A stretch of DNA of 64,000 bases, taken from positions 19,516-83,515 of the forward strand of contig JALHMZ010000001.1 of assembly GCA_022843785.1 (NCBI GenBank), written 5' to 3'. The translations under genes were made by a program, and so were the position numbers. Below the pieces are notes generated by a model, which was not told where the DNA came from, did no database searches, and saw nothing but the letters and a program-made list of their open reading frames with translations. Positions 33,901 through 41,343 of the stretch are shown here, piece after piece (positions within the stretch are counted from its first letter, which is position 1; the number at the start of each line of letters is the position of its first letter). This DNA is from Nitrospira sp. (lineage in GTDB: Bacteria > Nitrospirota > Nitrospiria > Nitrospirales > Nitrospiraceae).

Positions 33901-35326
33901 TGACCGTCGATTCCTGCACCTCATCCCATGGCATCGGAGCTGGAACCGATTGCGGCGCGGTCTCCTGGTGAGTTTCCAACGGCTGGCTGTCCCACACTTG
34001 ACCCGGCTCCGTGGTGAACGCGGGAGGATCCTCCGACTGCCACGGAACTGAGCCGGGCACAAGACCAGATGACAGCGTATCCGCCGATTCCGCACTCGGC
34101 TGATCCGGAATGCTGACCGTCGATTCCTGCACCTCATCCCATGGCATCGGAGCTGGAACCGATTGCGGCGCGGTCTCCTGGTGAGTTTCCAACGGCTGGC
34201 TGTCCCACACTTGACCCGGCTCCGTGGTGAACGCGGGAGGATCCTCCGACTGCCACGGAACTGAGCCGGGCACAAGACCAGATGACAGCGTATCCGCCGA
34301 TTCCGCACTCGGCTGATCCGGAATGCTGACCGTCGATTCCTGCACCTCATCCCATGGCATCGGAGCTGGAACCGATTGCGGCGCGGTCTCCTGGTGAGTT
34401 TCCAACGGCTGGCTGTCCAGCGTTTGAACCTGCTCCGTTGCAAGAGGGGTAGGGTCTTCCGCCTGTGATGAGACCGATCTGGGATCGAGATCAATCGAGC
34501 CATGTCCATTCATCGACGGATCATGAGGCACCGGCGCATCGCCAAACCCTTGCTCTTCGCGTGGCAAGCCCGCGCTCACATCCTCCGGCGCACTTTGAAG
34601 ATGCACAGAATCAGCAGACGCCTGACCAACTGACGAATTGTCTGTTCGCCCCCAGAGCGCCGATTCAGCGATGGATTCGGAGGCGCTCGGCGCGGCGCCA
34701 TCCTCATCCAGTGAAGGGACATACGGCGCGACTTCAGCCGGTGGACGAACGATAAATTTTCCTGTTTGCGGATCGACACAGCCGGCCAACCGAACATCGA
34801 CAGGGCTCCCCGGGGCAAGCTCTTTGATCTTCTCGTAGAGTTGTGAAGCTCGGTCAGGATGCTCAGGGTCAGGATCCTCAATCAGAATGTCGACGGCCTT
34901 GCCGTATTCAATGACGGCCTCAAGCATCTCCCCTTTATCCTGTAGAATAGACCCCAGTTTCTCCAGGTAAGGCACGCAACGAGGACCGGCCGCCAAATAT
35001 TCCCGCAGTAAGGATTCTGCAAGCCAGTAATCCTGCCGGACGAACGCTTCGTCGATGAGCGAATCGAAGGCCTGCCTTGCCAGAATCAAACTTCCCACAC
35101 GGAGGTGTAACGTCGCAAAAAGACGCCGCGCCTCCATATTATGTGGGTCGAGCGCCAATAACTCCTTCAGCGCCTCTGAAGACCGGCCATACCGGCCCAT
35201 ATTCATTTGAGTGATGGCTTCTTCAAGCAGAACCGTCTTCTTGCCGTAGCCGACAGCACTCTGCTTGAAACCGCTCCGTCCCGACTTCTTATCTGTTTTT
35301 TGGGTAGTTTTTTTATCGGTACGCAC
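30941..35326 (-). CDS. Giant TPR / tandem-repeat / single-pass membrane protein of unknown function
   Basis: A 1461-residue protein. Residues ~30-165 form TPR-like helical repeats (LLEEAITQMNMGRYGRSSEALKEL..., then ARRLFATLHLRVGSL). Residues ~180-1000 are low-complexity, Pro/Glu/Ser/Gln-rich, with 71-residue tandem repeats at about 304-632. A basic stretch precedes one membrane segment near residues 1020-1045 (FSTTRAIVMSVIALVVFSC...). The C-terminal ~400 residues form a folded extracytoplasmic domain ending YSVGHDGKDQDGDSQSDVVV, like a calcium-binding or pseudopilin-style tail. The plan (cytoplasmic TPR, long linker, periplasmic domain) suggests an envelope-spanning scaffold. Family not recognised. 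Confidence 0.8.
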   Translation of the reverse strand: MRTDKKTTQKTDKKSGRSGFKQSAVGYGKKTVLLEEAITQMNMGRYGRSSEALKELLALDPHNMEARRLFATLHLRVGSLILARQAFDSLIDEAFVRQDYWLAESLLREYLAAGPRCVPYLEKLGSILQDKGEMLEAVIEYGKAVDILIEDPDPEHPDRASQLYEKIKELAPGSPVDVRLAGCVDPQTGKFIVRPPAEVAPYVPSLDEDGAAPSASESIAESALWGRTDNSSVGQASADSVHLQSAPEDVSAGLPREEQGFGDAPVPHDPSMNGHGSIDLDPRSVSSQAEDPTPLATEQVQTLDSQPLETHQETAPQSVPAPMPWDEVQESTVSIPDQPSAESADTLSSGLVPGSVPWQSEDPPAFTTEPGQVWDSQPLETHQETAPQSVPAPMPWDEVQESTVSIPDQPSAESADTLSSGLVPGSVPWQSEDPPAFTTEPGQVWDSQPLETHQETAPQSVPAPMPWDEVQESTVSIPDQLSAESADTLSSGLVPGSVPSQLEDPTAVTTEPGQVWDSQPLETHQETAPQSVPAPMPWDEVQESTVSIPDQLSAESADTLSSGLVPGSVPSQLEDPTAVTTEPGQVWDSQPLETHQETAPQSVPAPMPWDEVQESTVGTPDQLSAESADTLSSSLGPAQSSASLAAGLSGGELSWDSVFQNTLKVGVAASVLQPPLYRQEVDPGTIEIQEATHATSPLSVAASPSEATPMPWDQVQESAIVIPQQQVQESVVESPVEQTPAVHPEPVYTQELPLSVPSTADSASEADTFSLTGMSPAPSLFEAAPVTTDFSSAVAPVAYQSADGAVDEQPSTFAFAGEPRLSLEQAAPASQWVSEENPLPAADVAPLNPQSENVAFSPTGDSVELGVAFQEDMSESQVAPIPKTAGSFAILDEMPDRQAEQEEPTPVLVQAKTPLEPVSAPKEWIKTSESIRFAGESPTSPMLEAEPSAPVWGESSAIYSAQGAAGVLSESADLHRQTDTRERTTQPKPRPKLPSKLNRLGIALSSFIRSCFSTTRAIVMSVIALVVFSCTLVVLGIGAIGLVWAIMEEPPSSAFSNLTTSPQRRLSDINKNGYLLLLGFDAPRGQDPIQAGYERKPDLQDADKALACFGGASDGPPTGQSDVSAKALSGWFKGSDPAGRFKLHRDSIGKLAGQTGPMLSRYGQWHKLSFEDWGYGQGISPPCADISFAHRLYVAEGFAQGIDIGIDRLEMDLEAWRIALGQARTLPVKTLALQAMNDDITVASGLLISSDFDGKHLGRLAKMLRPLDQDELSVRWPMQSELVHAAKSFDAQLKVAKEKKQTVPAAVASFLPLPKQRRLNDYADYYEASSKASAEGQYGALPRWSNYMSFPADSVKDYFVNPVENVIGLEPLAPWDLYNGLVVDVEAHLRLASLQAWIRRGPQDAELLPRIAKAGQKFYDPYTGFPMLVNLKKRVLYSVGHDGKDQDGDSQSDVVVAIPVN
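33430..34415. repeat. 213-bp in-frame tandem repeat array (about 4.6 units)
   Basis: The string GGTGAGTTTCCAACGG recurs at a 213-base period (near 33541, 33754, 33967, 34180, 34393). Units encode 71 residues with LETHQETAPQ, PMPWDEVQEST and ESADTLSSGLVPGS. The central units are almost identical and fall into two subtypes (QSEDPPAF and QLEDPTAV), so the array has been recently homogenised or expanded. Confidence 0.9.
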
Positions 35327-35642
35327 GGTACAACCTTAGCAGATCTCCGAATTGTTGGAATGCGCTCGAGCCGCGGACATCAAACTCATCCGGCCTGCCG
35401 CCGAACGTTGCCCCATCGTCAGAAGGCAAACCTGGTAAGAGTTTGCAAGCACAATGCCTATCGGCATTGAAGCCGACTGGCTCAAACACCCTGAAAATTG
35501 AGGAGTTCCTCCAAGCTCCCAGCCAACCAGGCAGCTCATCTCTCCATTTTTGAACGGCTGATGACAAACAAAGGCAGTGGACGATGTTCTTACGGATGGG
35601 TGGGCGACCTATCGCAGGACTCAGTGCCAGACCACAATAGGC
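35327..35642. other. Intergenic region, possible degraded coding sequence
   Basis: 316 bases between the giant protein start and the next minus-strand gene. A plus-strand stretch near 35577 reads VLTDGWATYRR, faintly like the DDE-domain 'LTDGWxxY' of IS1595-type transposases. On the minus strand, a DEFDVRGSSAFQQFGDLL stretch echoes the EEFDVCR end of the neighbouring protein. Nothing intact is present. Confidence 0.3.
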
Positions 35643-36026
35643 CTATCTGCAGACATCAAACTCTTCGAATTTCTCCGATGTAAACCGTGGGCCGATCTGA
35701 TACACGTGCCCTGTCATGAACGGGGCTCCTTGTCGTTGGTCCTTGCGCGCCAGAACCGTCGCACAACGAAGGCAGTGTTGTACGCCCTCCCATGACACCT
35801 CCCCGGCTAGATGCTGAACAGGACGTCCCATTTCAATAGGATCCGATGGCATCAACGCCTGACGCACTTCGGCCACCAGCCGTTGCGCATGCTCCGCCGA
35901 CTCAATCTCTGCCCCATCGAGAACTAGAACAAGCAGCCCCAGCGCCCGCACCGGATCCCCCTGTGCCTCCTGGAGCAACCGCTGCGCAAATGCCTGCACT
36001 TTATCCTGTAAAATATTGTGGTCCAT
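35643..36026 (-). CDS. Hypothetical protein
   Basis: A 127-residue soluble protein opening MDHNILQDKVQAFAQRLLQEAQGDPVRALGLLVLVL. The first ~65 residues are helical (DGAEIESAEHAQRLVAEVRQAL), followed by a short CLRC pair in HCLRCATVLARKDQRQGAPF that may bind metal or heme weakly. No family recognised. It is divergent from the secretin gene; the intergenic region carries a promoter for the latter. Its 3' end runs into a degraded stretch, so the C-terminus may be altered. Confidence 0.5.
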   Translation of the reverse strand: MDHNILQDKVQAFAQRLLQEAQGDPVRALGLLVLVLDGAEIESAEHAQRLVAEVRQALMPSDPIEMGRPVQHLAGEVSWEGVQHCLRCATVLARKDQRQGAPFMTGHVYQIGPRFTSEKFEEFDVCR

Positions 36027-36163
36027 TGTGCATCGACAGCATCAGGTATGGTCTGCTCCTTATCGGCTCTTCTACGATCAATACTGAGCGGACAATAGGA
36101 ACCTATCGGCCGCCGGCCTGGTGAATTCATTGTGAATCGTCGACTCACAATCAAAACATAGCT

Positions 36164-36192
36164 TTGATTGTGTCCCTTAATGCGCCTATGAT
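36164..36192 (+). promoter_or_regulatory. Promoter of the secretin gene
   Basis: TTGATT (36164-36169), 17-base spacer, TATGAT (36187-36192). The predicted start of transcription near 36199 leaves a ~90-base leader before the chosen ATG at 36289. Confidence 0.5.
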
Positions 36193-36288
36193 ACGGTCGA
36201 AGCGTCAACTATCGGCCAACACCTCCGTTGGATGAGGAGTGATGGGTTTGTGATACGGCTCGATGCTTGCTTAGAACGCACAAGGACG

Positions 36289-37815
36289 ATGATCAGGCGA
36301 TTGGGACCCGGTTTCAGCGCCCTGCTTCTGGTTGTCTCGCTGATCTGTCCGCAAACCATCCAGGCCGAGGGAGCGAACGCCGCGTCGGCCAAAATTGCGC
36401 TGGATTTCAACGATGTGGATATTCCCGTCCTGGTTCGCTTTATCAGCGAGATCACGGGGAAAAACTTTGTGCTGGATGAAACGATCAAGAAGCAAGGGGG
36501 AAAGATTTCCGTCTATTCTCCAACGAAAGTCACACCGGATCAGGCCTACAGCATGTTTGTGGCAGCCCTGGAAGTCGCGCGCCTGGCCGTCGTTCCCAAA
36601 GGAAACACCCATCAGATTGTACAAATGGGCGACCTTCCCCCGGAACGCGGGGTGTTTGTCTATAAACTGAAGAACGCCAATGCCACGGATCTCGCCGCCG
36701 TCTTAACCAACCTGGTTGCGCGCTCACAAACCGTTGCCCAGACGGCTCCTGGCGCCAGGCCTCCGATCAGGCCGCTGACGGAATTTGAGGCGCCGGTTCA
36801 GGTCTTCGCCGATAAGCCGACGAATTCCATTATCATCAGTGCCGCAAAATCAGCCTACAGCCAGCTGCAATCAGTTATTCGGGATTTGGACGCCAAACGC
36901 AAACAGGTATTCGTGGAAGCGGTCATTCTCGAAGTGCAAGTCGACCGCCTGAGACAAATCGGAACCGATCCCACACAAGTGCTCAGCGCGGGAAAAGAGG
37001 GATTCCTTCAAGGCCTTATCGGATTCAACCGGGCGCCTGAAGATCTCGCGTCCGTCGCGCAGGCGATCAGCGGCATCGCCGCCGGCGGCGCCACAGGCGG
37101 CGCCACGACCGTGTTGAATACGGTCAATGTCCGCGCCTTTATGCAGTTCCTAATGAACATGACCGACACCAATATTCTCTCCACCCCCCAAGTACTGGCC
37201 GCTGACAATCAGAAAGCGAAGATCGTCGTCGGGGAAAATCGGCCGTTTCCAACCGGGCAAGCCCAGGGCATCACCGGAGGCACACTGGTCACCATCGAAC
37301 GGAAAGACGTGGGCGTCACGTTGGAGCTGACGCCCCAGGTACTCGAGGACGACCTCATCCGCCTTGAAATCAAGCAAGAGATCACCGCCATCGCCGACAA
37401 TGTGGCCCAAACCATCGGCTCCGGCACCGCCACCATCCCAGTCGGCCCCACCACGACAAAACGCTCCATGGAAACAACCACCATCGCACACGATCAGCAA
37501 ACGCTGGTTGTGGGCGGATTAGTCCGTGACAACATCACGCTCAGTGAGCGAAAAGTGCCATTTTTTGGAGACATTCCCTGGCTGGGGTGGTTGTTCCGAT
37601 CCCAGACCCGCACGGTGGAGAAACTCAATCTCCTCGTCTTTCTTACCCCGCATCTCGTCCGTGATGACGCGGACATCATCGAACTCAATGCCAGAAAAGC
37701 AAAAGAAATCAATACACTGCAACGCGACAATCGGATTGAAGAACCCACCAGGCTCAAACAAGATATCCTGGAACGTCTTGAGCGCCCGATCACGCCGCCC
37801 AACAGTCCTCGTTGA
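36289..37815 (+). CDS. gspD: Secretin, type II secretion protein D family
   Basis: A 508-residue outer-membrane secretin. The start at 36289 gives AAGGA upstream and a clean signal peptide (MIRRLGPGFSALLLVVSLICPQTIQA); an earlier in-frame ATG at 36232 would bury the signal. Residues ~35-115 form an N0-like domain (FNDVDIPVLVRFISEITGKNFV), then N1 (VFVYKLKNANATDLAAVLTNLV) and the secretin domain with VGVTLELTPQV and VPFFGDIPWLGWLFR. It is ~140 residues shorter than classical GspD because N2/N3 are reduced. A Gly/Ala-rich insert GGATGGATT lies mid-protein. No other gsp gene is adjacent. Confidence 0.85.
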   Translation: MIRRLGPGFSALLLVVSLICPQTIQAEGANAASAKIALDFNDVDIPVLVRFISEITGKNFVLDETIKKQGGKISVYSPTKVTPDQAYSMFVAALEVARLAVVPKGNTHQIVQMGDLPPERGVFVYKLKNANATDLAAVLTNLVARSQTVAQTAPGARPPIRPLTEFEAPVQVFADKPTNSIIISAAKSAYSQLQSVIRDLDAKRKQVFVEAVILEVQVDRLRQIGTDPTQVLSAGKEGFLQGLIGFNRAPEDLASVAQAISGIAAGGATGGATTVLNTVNVRAFMQFLMNMTDTNILSTPQVLAADNQKAKIVVGENRPFPTGQAQGITGGTLVTIERKDVGVTLELTPQVLEDDLIRLEIKQEITAIADNVAQTIGSGTATIPVGPTTTKRSMETTTIAHDQQTLVVGGLVRDNITLSERKVPFFGDIPWLGWLFRSQTRTVEKLNLLVFLTPHLVRDDADIIELNARKAKEINTLQRDNRIEEPTRLKQDILERLERPITPPNSPR

Positions 37816-37967
37816 ATATCACAACAGACGCTCTTGTTATCGTTGACAGACCACACCTGTCTCGGTCTCTATCGCCAAGATTTCCACATTTATGCTGAAG
37901 CCCCCTCCTCCGAGGGATAGGACTGATTGGCGCGCCACGGTACACTGCCCCAACGGAGGAACCCAGC

Positions 37968-38354
37968 ATGGCGCAGACCACACCGGACTCCCGTGCCTAT
38001 CATCGATATCCCGTCATCTACCCGGTTATTTTTGGAGGAGCCCCTTTCGTAGGCGAAGGGACGGTCTCAGACCTCTCGCTTACCGGCTGTTCGATTGTCT
38101 GTGACCAGGCTGTCCTGGCCGATAGCTATGTCAAATTGAGCGTCATTCTGCCGGACCCAACCATGTCACTGTTCATCGAACTGGGAAAAATCCGATGGGT
38201 GCGTGAGCAGACATTCGGGGTCGAATTCATTCGATTGCCGACAATCACCCGCGACCGATTGGACCGCGTCGTGTGGGAACAACTGACCGCTTTGCTGGAG
38301 TCCCGAACCAATCCCGCTTCGCCCCGCGAACCGTCCCAGGCCCATCGCATGTAG
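37968..38354 (+). CDS. PilZ domain protein
   Basis: A 128-residue protein. RAYHRYPVIYPVIF (about residues 9-22) corresponds to the RxxxR-type c-di-GMP entry, though the first Arg spacing is loose, and VSDLSLTGCSI matches the D/NxSxxG motif; a strand set with IELGKIRWVREQTFGVEFIRL completes the PilZ barrel. It probably binds c-di-GMP or is a degenerate relative. It follows the secretin gene by 152 bases in the same direction; a GGAGGAACC site precedes its ATG. Confidence 0.82.
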   Translation: MAQTTPDSRAYHRYPVIYPVIFGGAPFVGEGTVSDLSLTGCSIVCDQAVLADSYVKLSVILPDPTMSLFIELGKIRWVREQTFGVEFIRLPTITRDRLDRVVWEQLTALLESRTNPASPREPSQAHRM

Positions 38355-38384
38355 AATCCTGCCTCCACCCGCTCAACAAGGCGA

Positions 38385-38590
38385 ACCTCTCTCGTGAAGC
38401 GTATTTCGTAGCTCGTGGGGAAAAGAGCTTATAGCTGATGGCGTATGGCACAGGACTGAGCCAGACAGTTGTGAATTGAGAATGAAGAATGGTGAGTTGT
38501 GTCCGAAAACTCTCAATTCAACACTGCTATCTGCTCCATGTTCCGGATTTCTACCCCTCACGCCTCACCCCTCACGTCCGGATGCCATAC
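38385..38590. repeat. Partial family C repeat plus stutter words
   Basis: TCGTGAAGCGTATTTCGTAG ... GAGCTTATAGCTGATGGCGT ... GGCAC matches the left part of the repeat at 40080-40292. It is followed by iterated GAATTGAGAATGAAGAATGG / CTCAATTCAACACT words and CCCCTCACGCCTCACCCCTC. Together with 38591-38769 this is a 415-base stretch without a supported gene. Confidence 0.55.
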
Positions 38591-38701
38591 GCTCTTTCGA
38601 TCGACTGTGCAACTCGCTTCACAAGAAGTGAGTAACGAAGATCGGCACGCAGAAACACGTGTGAATCAGAGATACACAAGACTGCAGCGGTGGAGTGGGG
38701 T

Positions 38702-38732
38702 AAAAAACTGCGCGGCCACAGACTGGCCGCGC
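38702..38732 (-). terminator. Intrinsic terminator of the outer-membrane barrel gene
   Basis: GCGCGGCCA / TGGCCGCGC form a perfect 9-bp stem (38710-38732) with a 5-base loop. Read on the minus strand it is followed by AGTTTTTTA and lies 38 bases beyond the stop of the gene at 38770. Confidence 0.85.
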
Positions 38733-38769
38733 CGAGACACACTGGAGAAGTTACTACTCTTTTACAACC

Positions 38770-39573
38770 CTACGGCCTAATGTCGAAGTGAATCGACAAA
38801 CCCACGTGCACAAAGATCGTTCGGATATTGGCTGAGTAATCATTGATAACTTGGTCTTGTGAAAAAGAAGCTGTGGACGCTCCGTACCGATCCGTCCCCA
38901 GCGCGTCATGATCAGCGATCACATACTTTGCCTCAGCAAACGCAGCGACGTACTTGAAGAGATGCGCCTTGACTCCTCCCACTGCCAGAAACCCGATCGT
39001 CGTATTCCGCTGATCGGTGATGGCGTTCGCGAAACCAGCCCCACGGAATCCTCCCGGCCTAAACGACATCTGGTGCGCTCCCGCGCCGCCCCCGATGTAC
39101 GGAAACCATCGCCCGTTAGGATAGGCCTCGGAAATCCCCATCGGGTAGCGAATCATAAGATTGGGGCCGATGTAGATGCCTTGCTTTTCAGTCGTGGTGC
39201 CCTCGAACACTCCGTTTGTTGTTAGCCCATTCACATTTTCCTGACAGCAGGGTATGTCCGGATACCAGACAAAGCCGGTGACTTCCAGGCCGACATCAAA
39301 TCCCGCCAACGCATTTCTAGTGGGAAACCAGACCCCCGCGTTGCCCCCGATCGACTGTTTCGTGTGATAGTCGACATCCTCCACCGTATTGGGCGACGTC
39401 CCGTCATTGAACGTGATATTCGGACTGTTGGGTATTGCCACACCCGCCATAAAGGACATATAGGGCTCGATCGTCCCGGATGAGATCGTGGGCAGCTCAT
39501 CATCCGCGCGAACAGACTGGGAAAAACCGACTACGCACAGAAGGAAAATCATCGCCGAAATTCTCGTTTTCAT
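38770..39573 (-). CDS. Outer-membrane beta-barrel protein (OmpA/OprF-like barrel)
   Basis: A 267-residue protein with signal peptide (MKTRISAMIFLLCVVGFSQSVRA). The mature part starts IEPYMSFMAGVAIP and continues with alternating strand-like segments (GFDVGLEVTGFVWYP, GIYIGPNLMIRYPM, WFPYIGGGAGAH, AAFAEAKYV), ending VHVGLSIHFDIRP: the 8-strand barrel layout with periplasmic tail missing. CC in DIPCCQEN is an extracellular-loop oddity. A GGGAGGG site precedes the ATG. Single gene with a strong terminator. Function likely structural or a small pore. Confidence 0.8.
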   Translation of the reverse strand: MKTRISAMIFLLCVVGFSQSVRADDELPTISSGTIEPYMSFMAGVAIPNSPNITFNDGTSPNTVEDVDYHTKQSIGGNAGVWFPTRNALAGFDVGLEVTGFVWYPDIPCCQENVNGLTTNGVFEGTTTEKQGIYIGPNLMIRYPMGISEAYPNGRWFPYIGGGAGAHQMSFRPGGFRGAGFANAITDQRNTTIGFLAVGGVKAHLFKYVAAFAEAKYVIADHDALGTDRYGASTASFSQDQVINDYSANIRTIFVHVGLSIHFDIRP

Positions 39574-39791
39574 TCATCACCCTCCCACGGTAAAGAAAAC
39601 ATGTTATTCGACGAGTTGTGATCGCAACGACTGGTGCGAGTCGGTATTTCTTGGAGAACCAAGGGAGCCGAGCAAGACCATTCTGCCTTCATCGCGCTCG
39701 AACTACTCTCCGTTCTTGCTGTTGTGACCATTGGCATGAGAGCCAAAATAGTTGACACCAACATGACCACGAAGGAATACGCTTTTCCCAT
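39570..39791 (-). CDS. Possible short exported peptide upstream of the barrel gene
   Basis: A 73-residue frame starting MGKAYSFVVMLVSTILALMPMVTTA (signal-peptide-like), followed by a Ser-rich mature part with two Cys (SCSAP, SRCDH). Its stop overlaps the ATG of the barrel gene (ATGA), which would couple the two. No family is recognised and no strong ribosome site is seen at its start, so it may be chance. The rest of the gap to 40079 shows nothing further. Confidence 0.3.
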   Translation of the reverse strand: MGKAYSFVVMLVSTILALMPMVTTARTESSSSAMKAEWSCSAPLVLQEIPTRTSRCDHNSSNNMFSLPWEGDE

Positions 39792-40079
39792 CGTGGAGGC
39801 GGACGGCGCCAACAGTAGCAATCCCCCCTTCATTTTTGAAAATAGATAAAACAAATTAGAGCTATCGTTAAATCCAATGTCTCAGCGAGAGCATTCGAGA
39901 AGAGAAACATGACCCTGTTTGTCAAAATCAGACCACAACCCACGCCATCTTATGCTTGTTACCCTGACCGGCGTGAATCTGCTCACACTGCTGCGGAATC
40001 GGCTAACAGGGGTGAGTTTTTCTGCGCTTTTAGCCCACATTACTTATGACAGTTCGTCGCGAAATCGCCTGGACGCCTG

Positions 40080-40292
40080 TTCGCGTGAAGCGTATCTCGT
40101 TGGGAAAAGAGCATATAGCTGATGGCGTATAGCACGTGATCGAATCGGATGAAGGAATGTTGCTAATCACGCTCCGGTCCCGTGCCATAAGCCATACGCC
40201 ATAGGCTCTGTTCTTTGTACGAGATACGAGCGCCGAAAATTGCAGCAGCGGATCGGCGATTGCAGCAGAAGTGCTCGTGAATCATGCGGGCT
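40080..40292. repeat. Family C dispersed repeat, inverted copy at 40 kb
   Basis: Near-identical reverse complement of 9953-10173: CGTGAAGCGTATCTCGTTGG, AGCATATAGCTGATGGCGTA, GTGCCATAAGCCATACGCCA, then ATTGCAGCAG twice and GCGGGCT at 40286-40292. It lies between the barrel gene region and the sucD stop at 40318. Confidence 0.75.
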
Positions 40293-40317
40293 AACAGAAG
40301 AACCCGCCGTGGAAGAT

Positions 40318-41190
40318 TTATCGTCCCAGCGCCTTCTTTACCGCGTTTCCGATTTCAGCCGGGTTCTTGACGACCGTCACGCCGGCTGTTTCGAGGGCCT
40401 TCATCTTCTCAGTCGCCGTGCCTTTGCCGCCTGAAATGATCGCGCCCGCATGGCCCATCCGCCGACCGGGAGGCGCGGTGATCCCGGCGATAAAGCTGAC
40501 AACCGGCTTCTTGACATGTTTCTTGATGAATTCAGCTGCTTTCTCCTCAGCGTCGCCGCCGATTTCACCAATCATGACGATGGCGTGTGTCTCGGGATCC
40601 TTTTCAAATAGCGGCAGCACATCGACGAAACCGGTCCCATTGACCGGATCGCCGCCGATGCCCACGCAGGTTGTTTCGCCCAATCCTAGGGTCGAGAGTT
40701 GATGCACTGCCTCGTAGGTCAGGGTCCCGCTGCGGGAAACCACTCCCACCACACCCTTCTTATGGATAAATCCCGGCATGATGCCGATCTTGGCCTCGTC
40801 CACCGTGATGACGCCAGGGCAATTCGGGCCGATCAATCGCACATCACGCCCGCTGAGCGCGCGCTTCACCCTCACCATGTCGTTCACCGGAATGCCTTCC
40901 GTGATGCAGATGATCAGCTTTACCCCGGCATCGGCCGCTTCCAGAATCGCATCGGCACAGAACGGCGGCGGCACAAAGATCAGCGACGTGTCGCACTGCT
41001 CTTTCTTGACTGCATCACGCACGGTATTGAAGACCGGAATGCCCTCGACTTCCTGCCCGGCCTTCCCCGGCGTGACACCGGCCACGACCTTCGTTCCATA
41101 GGCTTTGCATTGAGTGGCATGGAACGAGCCTTCCTTGCCCGTAATCCCCTGCACCACCACCCGCGTATTCTTATTGACAAGAATGCTCAC
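40318..41190 (-). CDS. sucD: Succinyl-CoA synthetase, alpha subunit
   Basis: A 290-residue protein with GTG start and GAGG ahead. CoA-binding Rossmann part: [17 protein letters not shown] (about residues 11-27). GPNCPGVI and the phospho-His loop [18 protein letters not shown] (His about residue 244) are complete. In the reductive TCA direction it makes succinyl-CoA from succinate at the cost of ATP. It is the last gene of the eight-gene rTCA run, 153 bases after sucC with a family A palindrome between them. Confidence 0.95.
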   Translation of the reverse strand: MSILVNKNTRVVVQGITGKEGSFHATQCKAYGTKVVAGVTPGKAGQEVEGIPVFNTVRDAVKKEQCDTSLIFVPPPFCADAILEAADAGVKLIICITEGIPVNDMVRVKRALSGRDVRLIGPNCPGVITVDEAKIGIMPGFIHKKGVVGVVSRSGTLTYEAVHQLSTLGLGETTCVGIGGDPVNGTGFVDVLPLFEKDPETHAIVMIGEIGGDAEEKAAEFIKKHVKKPVVSFIAGITAPPGRRMGHAGAIISGGKGTATEKMKALETAGVTVVKNPAEIGNAVKKALGR

Positions 41191-41220
41191 GATTAACCTC
41201 TTTTTCTGTTCTTCACTCTA

Positions 41221-41340
41221 GAAGAGTGCTGGGCCGGGTCTCATACTGCGCGCATCCACCGAGCACCGCCCGATTTCCGATAATCTCATCGATCTTGCGT
41301 GCGCGGTGGGCGAGCACTGAGACCCGGCCCGGCACTCTTC
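41221..41340. repeat. Interrupted palindromic element, family A copy 3 (120 bp), between sucC and sucD
   Basis: Arms 41221-41243 and 41318-41340 are complementary at 22 of 23 positions (GAAGAGTGCTGGGCCGGG... / ...). Core half-sites TGCGCGCATCCACCGAGC and TTGCGTGCGCGGTGGGCG match copy 2. It begins 30 bases upstream of sucD and ends 3 bases from the sucC stop, so the folded RNA could modulate the sucC-sucD transcript. Confidence 0.78.
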
Positions 41341-41343
41341 TTC

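Noticed and set aside
33430..34415. 213-bp periodic repeats as a CRISPR-like array
   Set aside because: Units are contiguous, in frame and without unique spacers; they are coding tandem repeats.
33457..34509. Minus-strand open frames over the repeat array coding Arg-rich repeats
   Set aside because: They are an alternative frame of the 213-bp repeats; the long 1461-residue frame spans the whole region with coherent domains.
35577..35642. VLTDGWATYRR as an IS1595-type transposase remnant
   Set aside because: Only about ten residues match and flanking sequence does not extend the similarity; kept only as a low-confidence remark.
2752..41340. Family A palindromes as integron attC sites
   Set aside because: Size and imperfect pairing are similar, but the RYYYAAC/GTTRRRY core sites are missing and no integron integrase or cassette array is present.
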